Shown: positions 18,696 to 28,625 of the stretch, one piece after another
Numbering within the stretch: the first letter of the stretch is position 1
Layout of the letters: the number at the start of each line of letters is the position of its first letter
Origin: Stigmatella aurantiaca DW4/3-1
Lineage (GTDB): Bacteria > Myxococcota > Myxococcia > Myxococcales > Myxococcaceae
DNA length: 64,000 nt
Direction: 5' to 3'
Assembly (NCBI RefSeq): GCF_000165485.1
Contig: NC_014623.1
Span: 3,801,501-3,865,500 of the forward strand
The notes under the pieces: model-generated
Databases searched by the model: none
The model's input: the letters and a program-made list of their open reading frames with translations, nothing else
Told to the model about the DNA's origin: nothing
Program-made: the position numbers and the translations under genes

Positions 18696-19858
18696 GGGGT
18701 CCTCGGGCTACCGCCGACACCCTCGAAGGCATTCTCTGGAATGCCGCCGTCGGAGGGATTCTCCATGGGCCTGGGGGCCACCTTGCTCCCGGGGCGCAGC
18801 TGGCTCTGGCCTTCCGTCACCACGGCTTCGCCCGCCTGGAGTCCCTGGGTGATGATCGCCTGGTCGCCCTGCAGCAGGTCCACCGTGACGGGCCGGGACT
18901 GCACGGTCTGGTCCTGGCCTAGGACGTAGACGATGGTGCTGTTCGGTCCTCGCTGGAGCGCCGCTGCCGGCACCACCAGGGCGTCGCGCCGGGTGGTGAG
19001 CAGGATTCGCGCCTTGACGAACGCGTTCGGCCAGAGCACGTGCTTTGGATTGGGCAGCACTGCCTTGAGGCGCAGGGTGGAAGTGCTGGGGTTGATCAGG
19101 TTGTCGATCACTTCGAGGTTGCCGCGCCCCAGCTCGGTCTTGCCATCGCGGTTGAAGATCCGCACCTCGAGCTGGCCTTGGCTCTGTTGTTCGGCCACCT
19201 GCGCGAGGACGTCCTGGGGCAGGGCAATCAAGACAGCGATTGGATCGAGCTGGGTCACCACCACGATGCCTGTGGTGTCGGAGGCGTGGACCACGTTGCC
19301 AGGGTCGACGCTGCGAATGCCCGTGATGCCGTCGATGGGCGAGACGATGCGCGCGTAGGTGAGGTTGAGCCTGGCCGAGTCGACCGCGGCTTGGTCTGCG
19401 TGCACGGTCGCTGCTCCCTGCTCCACCAGCCCGCTCTGGTTGTCCGCCTGCTGCTGGGAGATCAGCTTGCGCTGGGCAAGAGCCTGGTAGCGCTCCAGGT
19501 CGCGCCGATTGGTGGCGAGCAGGGCCTTGTCGCGTGCCAGTGCTGCCTCGGCCTGGTGAAGCTGGTTGAGAAAGGGGCGTGGATCGATCTGCGCCAGTGG
19601 ATCGCCGCGGCGCACGGCTTGGCCCTCGCGGAAGAAGACCTCCCGAAGTTGCCCGTCGACCAGGGATCGCACGGTCACGGTTTGGAATGCCACGACGTTG
19701 CCCAGGCCCTCCAGGAAGATGGGAATGTCGAGCCGGTTCACTTTGGCCACCGACACCGGGACGGCTCGCTGCCCCGGGGCAGGTCCATCGGCCGGCTTGG
19801 AGCAGCTCGCGAGCGCCAGGGCGAACAGCCACGGAGCGATGCCTTGCCAGGGACGCAT
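18692..19858 (-). CDS. mdtA: RND periplasmic adaptor lipoprotein, MdtA-type
   Basis: A 388-aa membrane-fusion protein. The N-terminus has a lipobox L-A-S-C (Cys19), so it is probably anchored to the inner membrane by lipid. Then come the split lipoyl half-motif with VDGQLREVFFREGQAVRRGDP, a helical hairpin (about 100-165), the second lipoyl half (ARIVSPIDGITGIRSVDPG), a beta-barrel and a membrane-proximal domain. A Pro/Gly-rich tail follows. It joins the two RND pumps to the outer-membrane channel. It lies 9 bases after the tolC-like gene and overlaps the first pump gene by ATGA. Confidence 0.93.
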   Translation of the reverse strand: MRPWQGIAPWLFALALASCSKPADGPAPGQRAVPVSVAKVNRLDIPIFLEGLGNVVAFQTVTVRSLVDGQLREVFFREGQAVRRGDPLAQIDPRPFLNQLHQAEAALARDKALLATNRRDLERYQALAQRKLISQQQADNQSGLVEQGAATVHADQAAVDSARLNLTYARIVSPIDGITGIRSVDPGNVVHASDTTGIVVVTQLDPIAVLIALPQDVLAQVAEQQSQGQLEVRIFNRDGKTELGRGNLEVIDNLINPSTSTLRLKAVLPNPKHVLWPNAFVKARILLTTRRDALVVPAAALQRGPNSTIVYVLGQDQTVQSRPVTVDLLQGDQAIITQGLQAGEAVVTEGQSQLRPGSKVAPRPMENPSDGGIPENAFEGVGGSPRTP

Positions 19859-19867
19859 GGGGTGGCC

Positions 19868-21202
19868 TTACCAGTGCCCGAGGGCATACAGGAGTTGAGC
19901 GCGTGCGGTAGCCAGCTGTCCGTCTGTCTGGACTTGCTGGGCCTCGGCGCTGGTGAGCGCGACTTGGGCGTCCCCAATTTCGATGCCGTTGCCGACGCCC
20001 TCTGCATACCGCCCCTCGGCCAGGCGCAGCTGGTCGCGCGCATTGACCACCGCGTCGAGCTGCGCGCTGAGGAGGGCCTTGGCGGCGCGAACCGCGAGGC
20101 GCGCCTGTTCAAGGTCGACACGCACCTGCATGCGCTCCTGGTCGATCTGAGCGGAGAGCTGCTCCGCGACCGCCTCGGCTTCTCGCACCTGCGCTCGGGT
20201 CATGCCGCCCTGGAAGAGGGGCCAGGTGAGGGACAGGCCCCCGGCCACGTTCCAGCTCAGTGAGTCAAGCGCGGTGCCGCCGGGGGTGACGCTCAAGTTG
20301 CCCGAGAGGGTGGGCGCGTAGCCCCCCTTGATGGCGCGCACGGTGAGCAGCTGCGCGTCCAGCTGCCGTTGGAGCGAGGCGAGTTCTGGCCGGCTCTTGA
20401 GCGCTGCGGCCTCCAGCACTTCGATGGGCGAGTCCTCGCCCTCCACTGGATCCACGGTCCGGTCAGCCACCTCATAGTCGAGATTGAGGGTCCATCCCAC
20501 CGCCTGGTTGAGCAGGGCCTTCGCTGTGAGGTAGGCGTTCTCGGCGGACACGAGCTGAGCCCGGCCAGTGGCGAGGTTGGTTCGCGCCTGGGCAAGATCA
20601 ATCTCTGGCGCGGTCCCTACGGCGACCATGCCCTCGGTCTGCATGAGGTGTTTCTCGAGGTTGTGCAGCGTCTGTCGCGCCACTTCCACCAGTTCCTTGT
20701 CCACGTGCGCGGTGAAGTAGGTGCTGCGAACCGCGAGGGCGACTTGGAGTGCGACGGCGCGCTCGCTTTCACGTTGTCCGTCAATCCGAGCCTGCGCTGC
20801 GCGCCAGCGGCTGGAGGTCTGATTGAAGTCCCAGATGAGCTGGTTCACCGTGGCGCTGCCGCTGAAGAAGTTGAAAGTCTTCCAGCTCATGGGGAAGTTG
20901 CCGGAGCCGGTCGCGCTCGCTGGGAGGGTGCCCGGCCTGGAGGTGTAGTTCGCGGTCGTGCGCTCGTAGCCGAGGTTCATGCTGGCCTGAGGCAACAAAG
21001 GGGCCATGGCCTCGTCAGCGACCGCTCGCGCCGCCGCGGTGGCTGAGCGGGCCTGCCGCAGCTGGGGTTGGAGCTTGGCGGCTGCGCTCAAGGCTTCTTC
21101 CAGGGTCACAACCCTGGGTGCTGGCTGGGCCAGTGTTTTCTCCCCGGTCAGGAAAAGGAGGAACGCAGCCGCACAGGTTGCCAACTTCCACCGTCCAAAC
21201 AT
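19868..21202 (-). CDS. TolC-like outer-membrane efflux channel
   Basis: A 444-aa outer-membrane factor and first gene of the efflux operon. The start at 21202 is chosen for AAAGG five bases upstream and a signal peptide (FGRWKLATCAAAFLLFLTG) ending near TLAQ; more upstream in-frame ATGs give an implausible leader. The sequence has the two-fold repeat of long helices expected of TolC: VTLEEALSAAAKLQPQLRQARSA-type openings and Ala/Gln-rich coiled coils, with QLIWDFNQTS and a Thr/Ser-rich strand region between. It would form a trimeric channel docking with the adaptor. No local repressor or sensor gene is obvious, so control is unknown. Confidence 0.92.
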   Translation of the reverse strand: MFGRWKLATCAAAFLLFLTGEKTLAQPAPRVVTLEEALSAAAKLQPQLRQARSATAAARAVADEAMAPLLPQASMNLGYERTTANYTSRPGTLPASATGSGNFPMSWKTFNFFSGSATVNQLIWDFNQTSSRWRAAQARIDGQRESERAVALQVALAVRSTYFTAHVDKELVEVARQTLHNLEKHLMQTEGMVAVGTAPEIDLAQARTNLATGRAQLVSAENAYLTAKALLNQAVGWTLNLDYEVADRTVDPVEGEDSPIEVLEAAALKSRPELASLQRQLDAQLLTVRAIKGGYAPTLSGNLSVTPGGTALDSLSWNVAGGLSLTWPLFQGGMTRAQVREAEAVAEQLSAQIDQERMQVRVDLEQARLAVRAAKALLSAQLDAVVNARDQLRLAEGRYAEGVGNGIEIGDAQVALTSAEAQQVQTDGQLATARAQLLYALGHW

Positions 21203-21505
21203 GGCACCTTTCAGACAGTTCCCTGTAGACAGGAGTGAGAGGGGCGGCTTGCGCATGCTCCCACGTGTGGTGCTTGGCATGACGCTTCTTCCATCGGGGC
21301 GTCTGTAGATGGGAAGCGGCTTCGGATTCAGCAAGGCTCACGGACCGGGGGGAGATGTGTGTGTTGAAATCGCGGCTTCGCTGCTGGCCTTCAAGGCAGC
21401 ACCGCTCTCTCAGGGGAAAGCCTCGCGGGTCGTTATCTGTACCTTGAGCGTCTCAGTGCCTCTCTCTGCAGCTTTCTTCTGGCATAGGCACTCAGAGAGA
21501 GGCGG
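21203..21505. other. Divergent intergenic region, efflux operon / phosphoesterase
   Basis: About 300 bases between the tolC-like start and the phosphoesterase start. It must hold promoters for both directions. The right end carries two interleaved inverted repeats described separately. The remainder shows no convincing coding frame. Confidence 0.5.
21455..21503 (+). promoter_or_regulatory. Two mutually exclusive hairpins over the phosphoesterase RBS
   Basis: Arm AGTGCCT (21455-21461) can pair with AGGCACT (21486-21492). Arm GCCTCTCTCTG (21458-21468) can pair with CAGAGAGAGGC (21493-21503). Both pairings are perfect, but they share bases 21458-21461 and so cannot coexist. The second hairpin buries the GAGAGAGG just before the ATG at 21506; the first leaves it free. 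This looks like a translational switch in the leader, though no ligand or leader peptide is seen. Confidence 0.5.
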
Positions 21506-22855
21506 ATGGCTCCCATGATTCGGCGCAGAATGCTTTCGACCGTGCACCACGCGGAGCTGGCGATGTTTCAGTCTGCCTTGCACCAGGCTGCATCACGCCT
21601 CGTCGGCGCCTGCTCGATGGTCGAACATCCCGCCATGCGGACCGTTGTGGATGTGGCGCAACGCGTGATCGGAGAACACGAGGGTCGTGGCGAAGTGCTT
21701 CCGAAGGGTGGCTTGGTCCACCGCTGCGCCGAGTTGTGTGTGCGATACGCACTGGCGCTTGCCCATGGACAGCACGAGCGCGCCGCCATTTTCCGGTCAT
21801 ATTTGCAGTACCTGCCTTGTGATCCCCTTTGGCTCGAATCGGTGTTCACCTACGAGCAATTCCGCCAGAGGCGTTTGCCGCTGCCCTACATACGGCACGC
21901 ACACCTGGACGACTTCGTCCTGGCGCCGTTGCCCGACTCGGTGCGCGTGGCGCTGGTGTCCGATTGGGGAACGGGTACGCCAGCGGCGCAGGCACTGCTC
22001 GAACATGTGGCTTGTCTCAAGCCGCACGTCCTCGTCCATTTAGGGGACATCTACTACTCAGGCACTCCTCACGAGGTGCGCACCCATTTCCTTGACGTGC
22101 TCGACCGGGTGTTCACCTCGGGCCGTCCCCGCGTGTACGCATTGTCTGGCAACCACGACCGGTATTCGGGAGGGGAGGGCTATATGATGCTGCTCGAAGA
22201 GCTGGGCCAACCCGCCAGCTATTTCTGCTTGAGAACCGCTCATTGGCAGCTCTTGGCGCTGGACACGGGGCTTCACGATCAGGACCCAGCCATGCCCCGG
22301 CAGCGCGTGACGTACCTCGAGGCAGGAGAGGTCGAGTGGTTGCGTCACCACCTCACGGATCGCCGGGGATCGATCATTCTGTCTCACCATCCATACTTTT
22401 CGTGGGAAGGAACAGGTGTCGATGCCCAAGGAAGACGCCCAGCTGTCAACCCGAACCTCATGTTGGCCGTGGACCCGCTCCTGCGCTCCATCCACTGGTG
22501 GTTCTGGGGACACGAGCACAACTTGCTCATCTATGAGCCCTGGGCGAACTTGGTACGAGGACGCTGTATCGGAGCGGGCGCGATACCGAGGCTCGTAGGC
22601 GAGCAAAGGAACGCGCCGACGGCCGATCTCGTGCTACCGCGCGGAGAGTCGGCCCCACCACGCGTCCTGGCCGGAACTGGGCTCGAAAATGACGGAGTTG
22701 TCGACAACCACGCCTTTGCCGTACTGGATCTCGATGGCGACAAGGCCGTGGCCCGCTACTACCAGATTCCTGCCCGAGACCTCGTGCCAGGACGGCTTCG
22801 AACCGGCCTTCGCCCCTGCTTCGAGGAGACCGCACGCCCACGCCCCAAACGCTAA
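21506..22855 (+). CDS. Calcineurin-like metallophosphoesterase
   Basis: A 449-aa cytoplasmic protein with an N-terminal helical extension of about 140 residues. The metal-site motifs of the calcineurin-like phosphoesterase superfamily follow in order: D153 in VSDWGTG (the usual DxH His is replaced), GD181IYYSG, G-N216-H217-D218, S-H294-H295-P, and G-H336-E-H338-N. The two-metal site is therefore nearly complete. Substrate is unknown; the family includes nucleotidases, phosphodiesterases and protein phosphatases. Starts at 21506 or 21515 are both possible; GAGAGAGG favours the first. Its stop overlaps the convergent aldo/keto reductase stop (bases 22852-22855). Confidence 0.88.
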   Translation: MAPMIRRRMLSTVHHAELAMFQSALHQAASRLVGACSMVEHPAMRTVVDVAQRVIGEHEGRGEVLPKGGLVHRCAELCVRYALALAHGQHERAAIFRSYLQYLPCDPLWLESVFTYEQFRQRRLPLPYIRHAHLDDFVLAPLPDSVRVALVSDWGTGTPAAQALLEHVACLKPHVLVHLGDIYYSGTPHEVRTHFLDVLDRVFTSGRPRVYALSGNHDRYSGGEGYMMLLEELGQPASYFCLRTAHWQLLALDTGLHDQDPAMPRQRVTYLEAGEVEWLRHHLTDRRGSIILSHHPYFSWEGTGVDAQGRRPAVNPNLMLAVDPLLRSIHWWFWGHEHNLLIYEPWANLVRGRCIGAGAIPRLVGEQRNAPTADLVLPRGESAPPRVLAGTGLENDGVVDNHAFAVLDLDGDKAVARYYQIPARDLVPGRLRTGLRPCFEETARPRPKR

Positions 22856-23841
22856 CGGTTCAGGAGCTTCATCATCGTTGCGGGGTACCGCGATCCGGCG
22901 GCGGCTCCCTGGGGGAACACCGCCTCCAGGGCCTTCAAGTCCTCGGCCGTCAGCGAGACGTCCAGGGCGTGGAGGTTTTCCTCGAGGTACTTGCGCCGCT
23001 TGGTCCCTGGGATGGGCACGAGGTCCTCACCCTGGGCCAGCACCCAGGCGAGGGCGAGTTGGGAAGGCGTACAGCCCTTCTGGGCCGCGAGCTCCTTCAC
23101 CTGTTGCACAAGCTCCAGGTTCTTGTGGAAGTTCTCCCCCTGGAAGCGGGGCGAGTTGCGGCGGTAGTCATCCGCTTCGAAGTCCTCGGGCCGGGTGATG
23201 GCGCCCGTGAGGAAGCCGCGCCCCAAGGGGCTGTAGGGCACGAAGCCGATGCCCAGGCGCCGACAGGTGGCAATCACCCCCTGCTCGGGGTCCCTCGTCC
23301 ACAGCGAGTATTCGCTCTGCAACGCGGTGATGGGGTGGGTGCGGTGGGCTCGCTCGATGATCTCGGGGGAGGCTTCGCTCAGCCCGAGGTAGCGGACTTT
23401 TCCCTGCTTCACGAGCTCGGCCATGGCCCCCACCGTCTCCTCGATGGGAACGGAGGGGTCGACCCGGTGCTGGTAGTAGAGATCGATCGTCTCGATGCCC
23501 AACCGCCGGAGGCTGTCCTCGCACGCCTGGCGCACGTACTCCGGTTTGCCATTCACCCCCCGTGCGGAGGGGTTCTTCGGATCGCGGACGATGCCGAACT
23601 TGGTGGCGAGAAACACCTGCGAGCGCTTGCCCTTGAGGGTCCGTCCGACCAGTTCTTCATTGAGGTGTGGACCGTAGACGTCCGCCGTATCGAGGAAGGT
23701 GACGCCCAGCTCCAGCGCTCGGTGGATCGTGGCGATGGATTCCGCATCATCGCGCCCGCCGTAGAACTCACTCATTCCCATGCAGCCCAGCCCGAGGGCC
23801 GAGACTTGAGGGCCTTGGCGGCCCAAGTGTCGGAGTTTCAT
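22852..23841 (-). CDS. Aldo/keto reductase
   Basis: A 329-aa NADPH-dependent oxidoreductase with the (beta/alpha)8 fold. The start at 23841 gives the family's usual N-terminus ([19 protein letters not shown]). The catalytic set is visible: Asp and Tyr in [10 protein letters not shown], Lys in LATKFG and His in LYYQHRVD. The cofactor end SEASPEI, then [13 protein letters not shown], is present. It belongs to the YajO/Tas-like and plant auxin-induced-like branch that reduces aldehydes or ketones; the substrate is not readable. It is convergent with the phosphoesterase gene and divergent from the sensor kinase gene. Confidence 0.93.
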   Translation of the reverse strand: MKLRHLGRQGPQVSALGLGCMGMSEFYGGRDDAESIATIHRALELGVTFLDTADVYGPHLNEELVGRTLKGKRSQVFLATKFGIVRDPKNPSARGVNGKPEYVRQACEDSLRRLGIETIDLYYQHRVDPSVPIEETVGAMAELVKQGKVRYLGLSEASPEIIERAHRTHPITALQSEYSLWTRDPEQGVIATCRRLGIGFVPYSPLGRGFLTGAITRPEDFEADDYRRNSPRFQGENFHKNLELVQQVKELAAQKGCTPSQLALAWVLAQGEDLVPIPGTKRRKYLEENLHALDVSLTAEDLKALEAVFPQGAAAGSRYPATMMKLLNR

Positions 23842-23996
23842 GCCGTGCACCCTAACGGGCGGGTGGGCAGGGGGCTGCCTCACGGCCCAGGGGCGAGCGC
23901 CGCCTGTCCAGCAAGCGACAGACGTCCTGGGGGCTTCCGGGAGTGGGGTGGGGTGCCTCTCGTCAGGGTTTCCAGGCCTCGGTAAAGGAGCGTCCC

Positions 23997-26900
23997 ATGA
24001 GCGGCAAGGTCATGGATGAGGTGGTGGCGGGGGGCGGTGAGATGGGGGAGCGGATCCGGGCCATGGACTGGGCAGGCACACCGCTCGGTCCCGTGGAGCA
24101 CTGGCCTCAGAGTTTGCGCTCCGCCCTGAGCATCTGCCTGGGGTCGAGCTTTCCCATCGCCCTCTATTGGGGACAGTCCTTTGCCCTGCTCTACAACGAT
24201 GCCTGGAGCCCGATCGCGGGAAGCAAGCACCCCTGGGTGCTCGGGCGAGGCGCGGAGGAGGTGTGGCCCGAAATCTGGGACACCCTTCACCCGCTGCTGG
24301 AGAAGGTCATCCGCGCGGGGGAGGCCACCTATGCGGAAGACAGCCTGTTGCCCATGCATCGCCATGGCTACACGGAGGAGTGCTACTTCAACTTCACGCT
24401 GAGCCCCATCCGAGGGGAGAACGGCCGGGTCGAGGGCACGTTCAACGCGGTCATCGAGACGACCTACCGGGTGATCAGCGAACGCCGGACCCAGGTTCTC
24501 CGGGAGTTGGGGGAGCGGACGGCGATGGCGCGCTCGGCGGAGCAGGCCTGCGCGTTGGCGGCGAGCGCGCTGGGGGCCTCTCCCGCGGACGCGCCGTTCT
24601 GTGCGCTCTACCTCGTGGACGCGCCGGTTCAGGGCGCGCGGCTCGCCGGGTGTGCGGGGATTGCCGCGGGAAGTCCCGCGGCGCCGGAGTTCATTTCGCT
24701 CCAGGAGGGGGCCGTACCGCTGTGGCCCTTGGACGAGGTGCGGCGGACGGGGCGGCTGCTGACCGTGACGGGGTTGGTGGAGCGTCTGGGCGTCGCGCTG
24801 TCAGGAGGCCCTTGGCCAGAGCCCGTGCACTCGGCGTTGGTGGTGCCCCTGATGGTGGGTTCCGATGGGCACGCTTCTGGCTTCCTCATTCTGGGCACCA
24901 GCCCCCGGCGGGCGATTGACGAGGAGTACAAGCAGTTCGCCGAGCGGGTGGCGGCGAATGTCTCCAGCGTCGTGGGCCGCGCGATAGCCTATGAGGCCGA
25001 GCGCAAGCGGGCCGAAGCGCTCGCCGAGATTGACCGTGCCAAGACGGCGTTCTTCTCCAATGTCAGCCATGAGTTCCGCACCCCGCTGACCTTGATGATT
25101 GGTCCCACCGAGGATGCGCTCGCTTCCCCGGAGCGGGCCCTGCGCGGTTCCGAGCTGGAGCGGGTGTACCGCAACGAGGTGAGGCTGCTGCGGCTCGTCA
25201 ACACCCTGCTCGACTTCAGCCGCATCGAGGCAGGCCGCGTCCAGGCCACCTATGCGCCCGTGGACCTGTCACGGCTGACCGGTGAGCTTGCCAGCACCTT
25301 CCGGTCCGCCGTCGAGCGGGCTGGCCTGCGCCTTCGCCTGGAATTGCCCCCGCTGCCCGAGCGGATCTACGTCGACCACGACATGTGGGAGAAGATCGTG
25401 CTCAACCTTCTCTCCAACGCGCTGAAGTTCACGTTCGAGGGAGAGATCGCCGTTGTCCTGCGCTGGCTGGGCACGCATGTCGAGCTGACCATCCAGGATA
25501 CGGGGACGGGCATTCCCGCCGGAGAGCTTCCAAGGATCTTCGATCGTTTCCACCGCGTTCAGGGGGCTCGCTCGCGCACCCATGAGGGCAGTGGCATTGG
25601 ACTCTCCTTGGTACAGGAACTCGTGAAGTTCCATGGGGGAACGATCCGGGCCGAGAGCACCTTGGGCCAGGGGACGGCGTTCATCCTCTCCCTGCCCACG
25701 GGCAGCGCCCACCTGCCCCCGGAGCGGCTCGGCGAGTCGGGGGCACAGGCCTCGGCGGTCACCGGCGCGATGCCCTTCGTGGATGAGGCGTGGCGGTGGG
25801 TCTCTGAAGTGCCCGGGGAGAAGGCCGGGGAGACGGCTCTGGACATCGCTCTTCCCGTGGCGCCCAGTTCAGGAGGGGGCGCGGACGCGAAAGTGCGGAT
25901 CTTGCTCGCGGATGACAACGCGGACATGCGCGAGTACGTCGCGCGGCTGTTAAGTCCTCGCTGGACGGTCGAGGCCGTGGCCGATGGGGCCGCGGCCCTC
26001 GACGTGGCCCTCGCCCGGCCACCGGACCTGGTGCTCACCGACGTGATGATGCCGCGCCTTGATGGGTTCGGGTTGCTCCGGGCGCTCCGCTCGCAGGCGA
26101 GCACCCGCGCCATCCCAGTCATCATGCTCTCGGCCCGGGCGGGCGAGGAGGCGCGGGTGGAGGGAATGGAGGCGGGCGCGGACGACTATCTCGTGAAGCC
26201 TTTCTCGGCGAGGGAACTCCTGGCGCGGGTGAGTGCGCGCCTGGAGATCTCCCGCATGCGCATGGCCAATGCGGCCGAGGTGCTCCGCCTCAACCAGGAC
26301 CTGGAGCGGCGGGTGCGCGAGCGGACGGCGCAATTGGAGGAGAGCAACCGGGAGCTGGAGTCCTTCAGCTACTCGGTGAGCCATGATTTGCGCGCGCCCC
26401 TGCGGCACATCCTCGGCTTCGCCGGGCTGCTCGAGAAGAGTTCCCGGGGCAAGCTGGACGAGAAGTCGCAAAGCCATCTGCGCGTCATCGCGGAGGCGGC
26501 GCAGAAGGGCGGACAGCTCGTGGACGATTTGCTGGCGTTCAGCCGCTTGGGGCGGGCCGAGGTGAAGAAGCGCCCGGTGGAGCTGCGGAAACTGGTGGAA
26601 GAAGTTCGCGCGGAGCTCGTGACGGAAGCGGAGGGGCGCAAGGTGTCATGGCACGTGGCCCCCTTGCCGCAGGTGCAGGCCGATCCTTCCCTGCTGCGGC
26701 TCGTGCTGAAGAACCTGTTGTCCAATGCCCTCAAGTACACCCGGCCCCGGGCCGAGGCGGCCATTGACGTCTCCACCCGCCAGAATGACGGCGCGGTGGA
26801 GGTGTGCATCAAGGACAACGGGGTGGGGTTCGAGATGCAGTACGTGGGCAAGCTGTTCGGCGTCTTCCAGCGCCTGCACACCCCCGAGCAGTTCGAGGGC

Positions 26901-27059
26901 ACGGGCATTGGTCTGGCCAATGTGCGGCGCATCATCCTGCGCCACGGGGGCCGCGTGTGGGCCGAAGGCGCGGTCGGGGAGGGGGCCGCGTTTCACTTCA
27001 CGCTGCCTCAACCGCCTCGCTCAGGTGGGCCAGAACATGACCCACACCCAGACCGGTGA
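23997..27059 (+). CDS. Hybrid sensor kinase: PAS-GAF-kinase-receiver-kinase
   Basis: A 1020-aa soluble protein. The start at 23997 follows AAAGGAG. Order: PAS-like sensor (about 20-155), GAF-like domain (about 165-330), first kinase core with His358 in [11 protein letters not shown] plus an HATPase domain (N box [17 protein letters not shown]), a receiver domain with phospho-acceptor Asp682 ([13 protein letters not shown]) and Lys in [11 protein letters not shown], then a coiled coil and a second kinase core of the bacteriophytochrome-like HisKA type with His796 in [13 protein letters not shown] and its own HATPase ([25 protein letters not shown]). There is no membrane segment, so the signal is cytoplasmic. 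The C-terminus has no output domain. Partners are not encoded nearby. Its end overlaps a small convergent gene by 39 bases. Confidence 0.93.
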   Translation: MSGKVMDEVVAGGGEMGERIRAMDWAGTPLGPVEHWPQSLRSALSICLGSSFPIALYWGQSFALLYNDAWSPIAGSKHPWVLGRGAEEVWPEIWDTLHPLLEKVIRAGEATYAEDSLLPMHRHGYTEECYFNFTLSPIRGENGRVEGTFNAVIETTYRVISERRTQVLRELGERTAMARSAEQACALAASALGASPADAPFCALYLVDAPVQGARLAGCAGIAAGSPAAPEFISLQEGAVPLWPLDEVRRTGRLLTVTGLVERLGVALSGGPWPEPVHSALVVPLMVGSDGHASGFLILGTSPRRAIDEEYKQFAERVAANVSSVVGRAIAYEAERKRAEALAEIDRAKTAFFSNVSHEFRTPLTLMIGPTEDALASPERALRGSELERVYRNEVRLLRLVNTLLDFSRIEAGRVQATYAPVDLSRLTGELASTFRSAVERAGLRLRLELPPLPERIYVDHDMWEKIVLNLLSNALKFTFEGEIAVVLRWLGTHVELTIQDTGTGIPAGELPRIFDRFHRVQGARSRTHEGSGIGLSLVQELVKFHGGTIRAESTLGQGTAFILSLPTGSAHLPPERLGESGAQASAVTGAMPFVDEAWRWVSEVPGEKAGETALDIALPVAPSSGGGADAKVRILLADDNADMREYVARLLSPRWTVEAVADGAAALDVALARPPDLVLTDVMMPRLDGFGLLRALRSQASTRAIPVIMLSARAGEEARVEGMEAGADDYLVKPFSARELLARVSARLEISRMRMANAAEVLRLNQDLERRVRERTAQLEESNRELESFSYSVSHDLRAPLRHILGFAGLLEKSSRGKLDEKSQSHLRVIAEAAQKGGQLVDDLLAFSRLGRAEVKKRPVELRKLVEEVRAELVTEAEGRKVSWHVAPLPQVQADPSLLRLVLKNLLSNALKYTRPRAEAAIDVSTRQNDGAVEVCIKDNGVGFEMQYVGKLFGVFQRLHTPEQFEGTGIGLANVRRIILRHGGRVWAEGAVGEGAAFHFTLPQPPRSGGPEHDPHPDR

Positions 27060-27158
27060 CCAGACCGCGGCGGGAGGGGTGGTGCGGGGGGCCGCCGGGC
27101 TGACGCTCCGGCGCTTGCGAAACTCTTCGAGATCGATGACTGCGGATGCTGGGTTCAT
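27021..27158 (-). CDS. 45-aa small protein with Trp-rich tail
   Basis: Only 45 codons, but AAAGGGGG sits at good spacing before the ATG at 27158. The peptide begins MNPASAVIDLEEFRKRR and ends with a Pro/Trp/Val-rich tail ([11 protein letters not shown]). The charged front resembles other small myxobacterial proteins I recall, without a known role; the hydrophobic tail may touch a membrane or a partner. The last 39 bases run antisense to the end of the sensor-kinase gene. Spurious coding is possible because of the overlap. Confidence 0.5.
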   Translation of the reverse strand: MNPASAVIDLEEFRKRRSVSPAAPRTTPPAAVWSPVWVWVMFWPT

Positions 27159-27291
27159 GGCAGACCCCCTTTCCGGGTGGAGGCGTTGAAGGGCACTCAC
27201 GGAAATTATCGGGGGGAGGGGGCTGCCAGTTGCGCGGACTCTTCTCCGCCCGAACGGAGGCTGTCCCCCCGTCCGGTTTGCCGCCAAGGGG

Positions 27292-27693
27292 TTAGCGCGC
27301 CGCCCAGGCGTTCCACTCCGGCCCCTGCTGCCGGCGCGCGGGGGCAGGGACCCACACCCACTCCTGCACCGTCTCGTAATGGCCGGGCACCTGACGCTGC
27401 TGGTAGAAGCCGCCCTCGCACCGCTCGCCCCGGCGGTTCGGAAGGGGCTTGCACTCGCGCTGCACCCACACCTTCTCGGTGTAGCCGGGGACCCACTTCT
27501 TCACGTTCTGGAGCTCGTAGCGGCCCTGCTGCTGGTTCACCGGAGGGGTCGGCTGCGGCCGGTGGCTGCGGAGGCTCTGGGGCTGGGCCGCGGGGCTGGC
27601 GGCGTGCTGCGAAGCCTGGGGGGCTGCCTGCGCGGCGGAACCCAGGAAGATCGCGCCGAGAGCCAGAAGGGAGAGGCCAGTCTTGAGTGCCAT
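27292..27693 (-). CDS. Secreted Gln/Arg-rich protein of unknown function
   Basis: A 133-aa exported protein. The start at 27693 follows GGAGGAA and begins a signal peptide (MALKTGLSLLALGAIFLGSAAQA). The mature N-terminal third is Ala/Gln/Pro/Ser-rich and probably disordered. The rest has repeated Tyr/Val/Trp strands (KKWVPGYTEKVWV and GHYETVQEWVWVPAP), which look like two copies of a short G-Y/H-Y/T-E-x-V motif, with a Cys pair between them (ECKPL and RCEGG). A similar short W-V-P motif occurs in many myxobacterial and planctomycete secreted proteins, but I do not recognise a named family. Confidence 0.65.
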   Translation of the reverse strand: MALKTGLSLLALGAIFLGSAAQAAPQASQHAASPAAQPQSLRSHRPQPTPPVNQQQGRYELQNVKKWVPGYTEKVWVQRECKPLPNRRGERCEGGFYQQRQVPGHYETVQEWVWVPAPARRQQGPEWNAWAAR

Positions 27694-27783
27694 GGTGCAG
27701 TTCCTCCGTCGTTGTTGAACCTTCTGACGGGGCACCCGCCGGGGCATTCATTCCCCTCTGCGAAGAGGTTCCCGCGCGAGGGC

Positions 27784-28518
27784 TCAGAACCGCCGGGAGG
27801 GCATGGACAAGGAGGAGAACCGTGAGGTGGGACGGGCGTGCATGGAGACGTAGGCCGCCCACCCCAGCAGCATCACGCCCAGCAGCGTCCACAGGGCGGC
27901 CCAGGCGATGGCGGGCACCCAGGTGTGCTGGGCCAGCAAGGCCGCGTCGCTGATGGAGCGGATCGAGCTGTTCCAGAGATCGTCCCGGAGATCAAAGAGG
28001 GCGTAGAGCGCGGTGAAGGCCGCCAGGAAGAGGTTGAGCACGTCCACGGCCCCCTCCGGCAGGAACTTCGCCGCCAGTGCCAGCACCCCCGCGGTGCCCA
28101 GACAGAAGGCCAGGGTGAATGGATCCCCCGCGTAGATGACCCCCATGGCGCCCAACCACACACATGCGGCGCCCAAGACCCACCGCCGCAACCGGAAGCG
28201 GAAGGTGGCCAGCAGCAGCCCGGCACCGGCCACCGCGCTGCCCAGGTAGCCCCCGGAAAAGACGATGATCTTCCGGAAGATCCCCGGGGGCAGGCTGGAC
28301 AGGCATGCGCCGGACTCATCGATTCTCAGGGTGATGTGCTCCACGGAGCCACCCACGAGCAGGGTGGCGAGCGCGTGCCCGCTCTCGTGCATCATCACCA
28401 CCAGCAGCTTCAGGGGAAGCAAGGCGGCCGTCTCCCAGAAGTACCATCCTGCTCCCAGAAAAAGGAGGAGGAGGGCGACTCGGCCTGCATTCAGCTTGGC
28501 GCCACTGGCAGTCTGCAT
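27784..28518 (-). CDS. M50-type membrane metalloprotease-like protein
   Basis: A 244-aa polytopic membrane protein of about seven hydrophobic segments. The start at 28518 follows AGGAG. H44-E-S-G-H48 fits HExxH and sits in a membrane-associated helix (KLLVVMMHESGHALATLL), as in the M50B-like proteins. Further membrane helices follow, with FSGGYLGSAVAGAG as a second conserved Gly-rich block. M50 enzymes cut within membranes, but this compact subgroup has not been shown to be proteolytic in general. The gene is divergent from the S46 peptidase with 107 bases between. Confidence 0.75.
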   Translation of the reverse strand: MQTASGAKLNAGRVALLLLFLGAGWYFWETAALLPLKLLVVMMHESGHALATLLVGGSVEHITLRIDESGACLSSLPPGIFRKIIVFSGGYLGSAVAGAGLLLATFRFRLRRWVLGAACVWLGAMGVIYAGDPFTLAFCLGTAGVLALAAKFLPEGAVDVLNLFLAAFTALYALFDLRDDLWNSSIRSISDAALLAQHTWVPAIAWAALWTLLGVMLLGWAAYVSMHARPTSRFSSLSMPSRRF

Positions 28519-28625
28519 GGGTCTCCTTCCCCCCGGAACACTTGGCTGGGCCTCATCTTCCGTGAAAAAAGCCCGGCCGGACACAGGGGGTCGCCTGCGG
28601 GCGTCAGACAGGGTAGGGAGGACCC

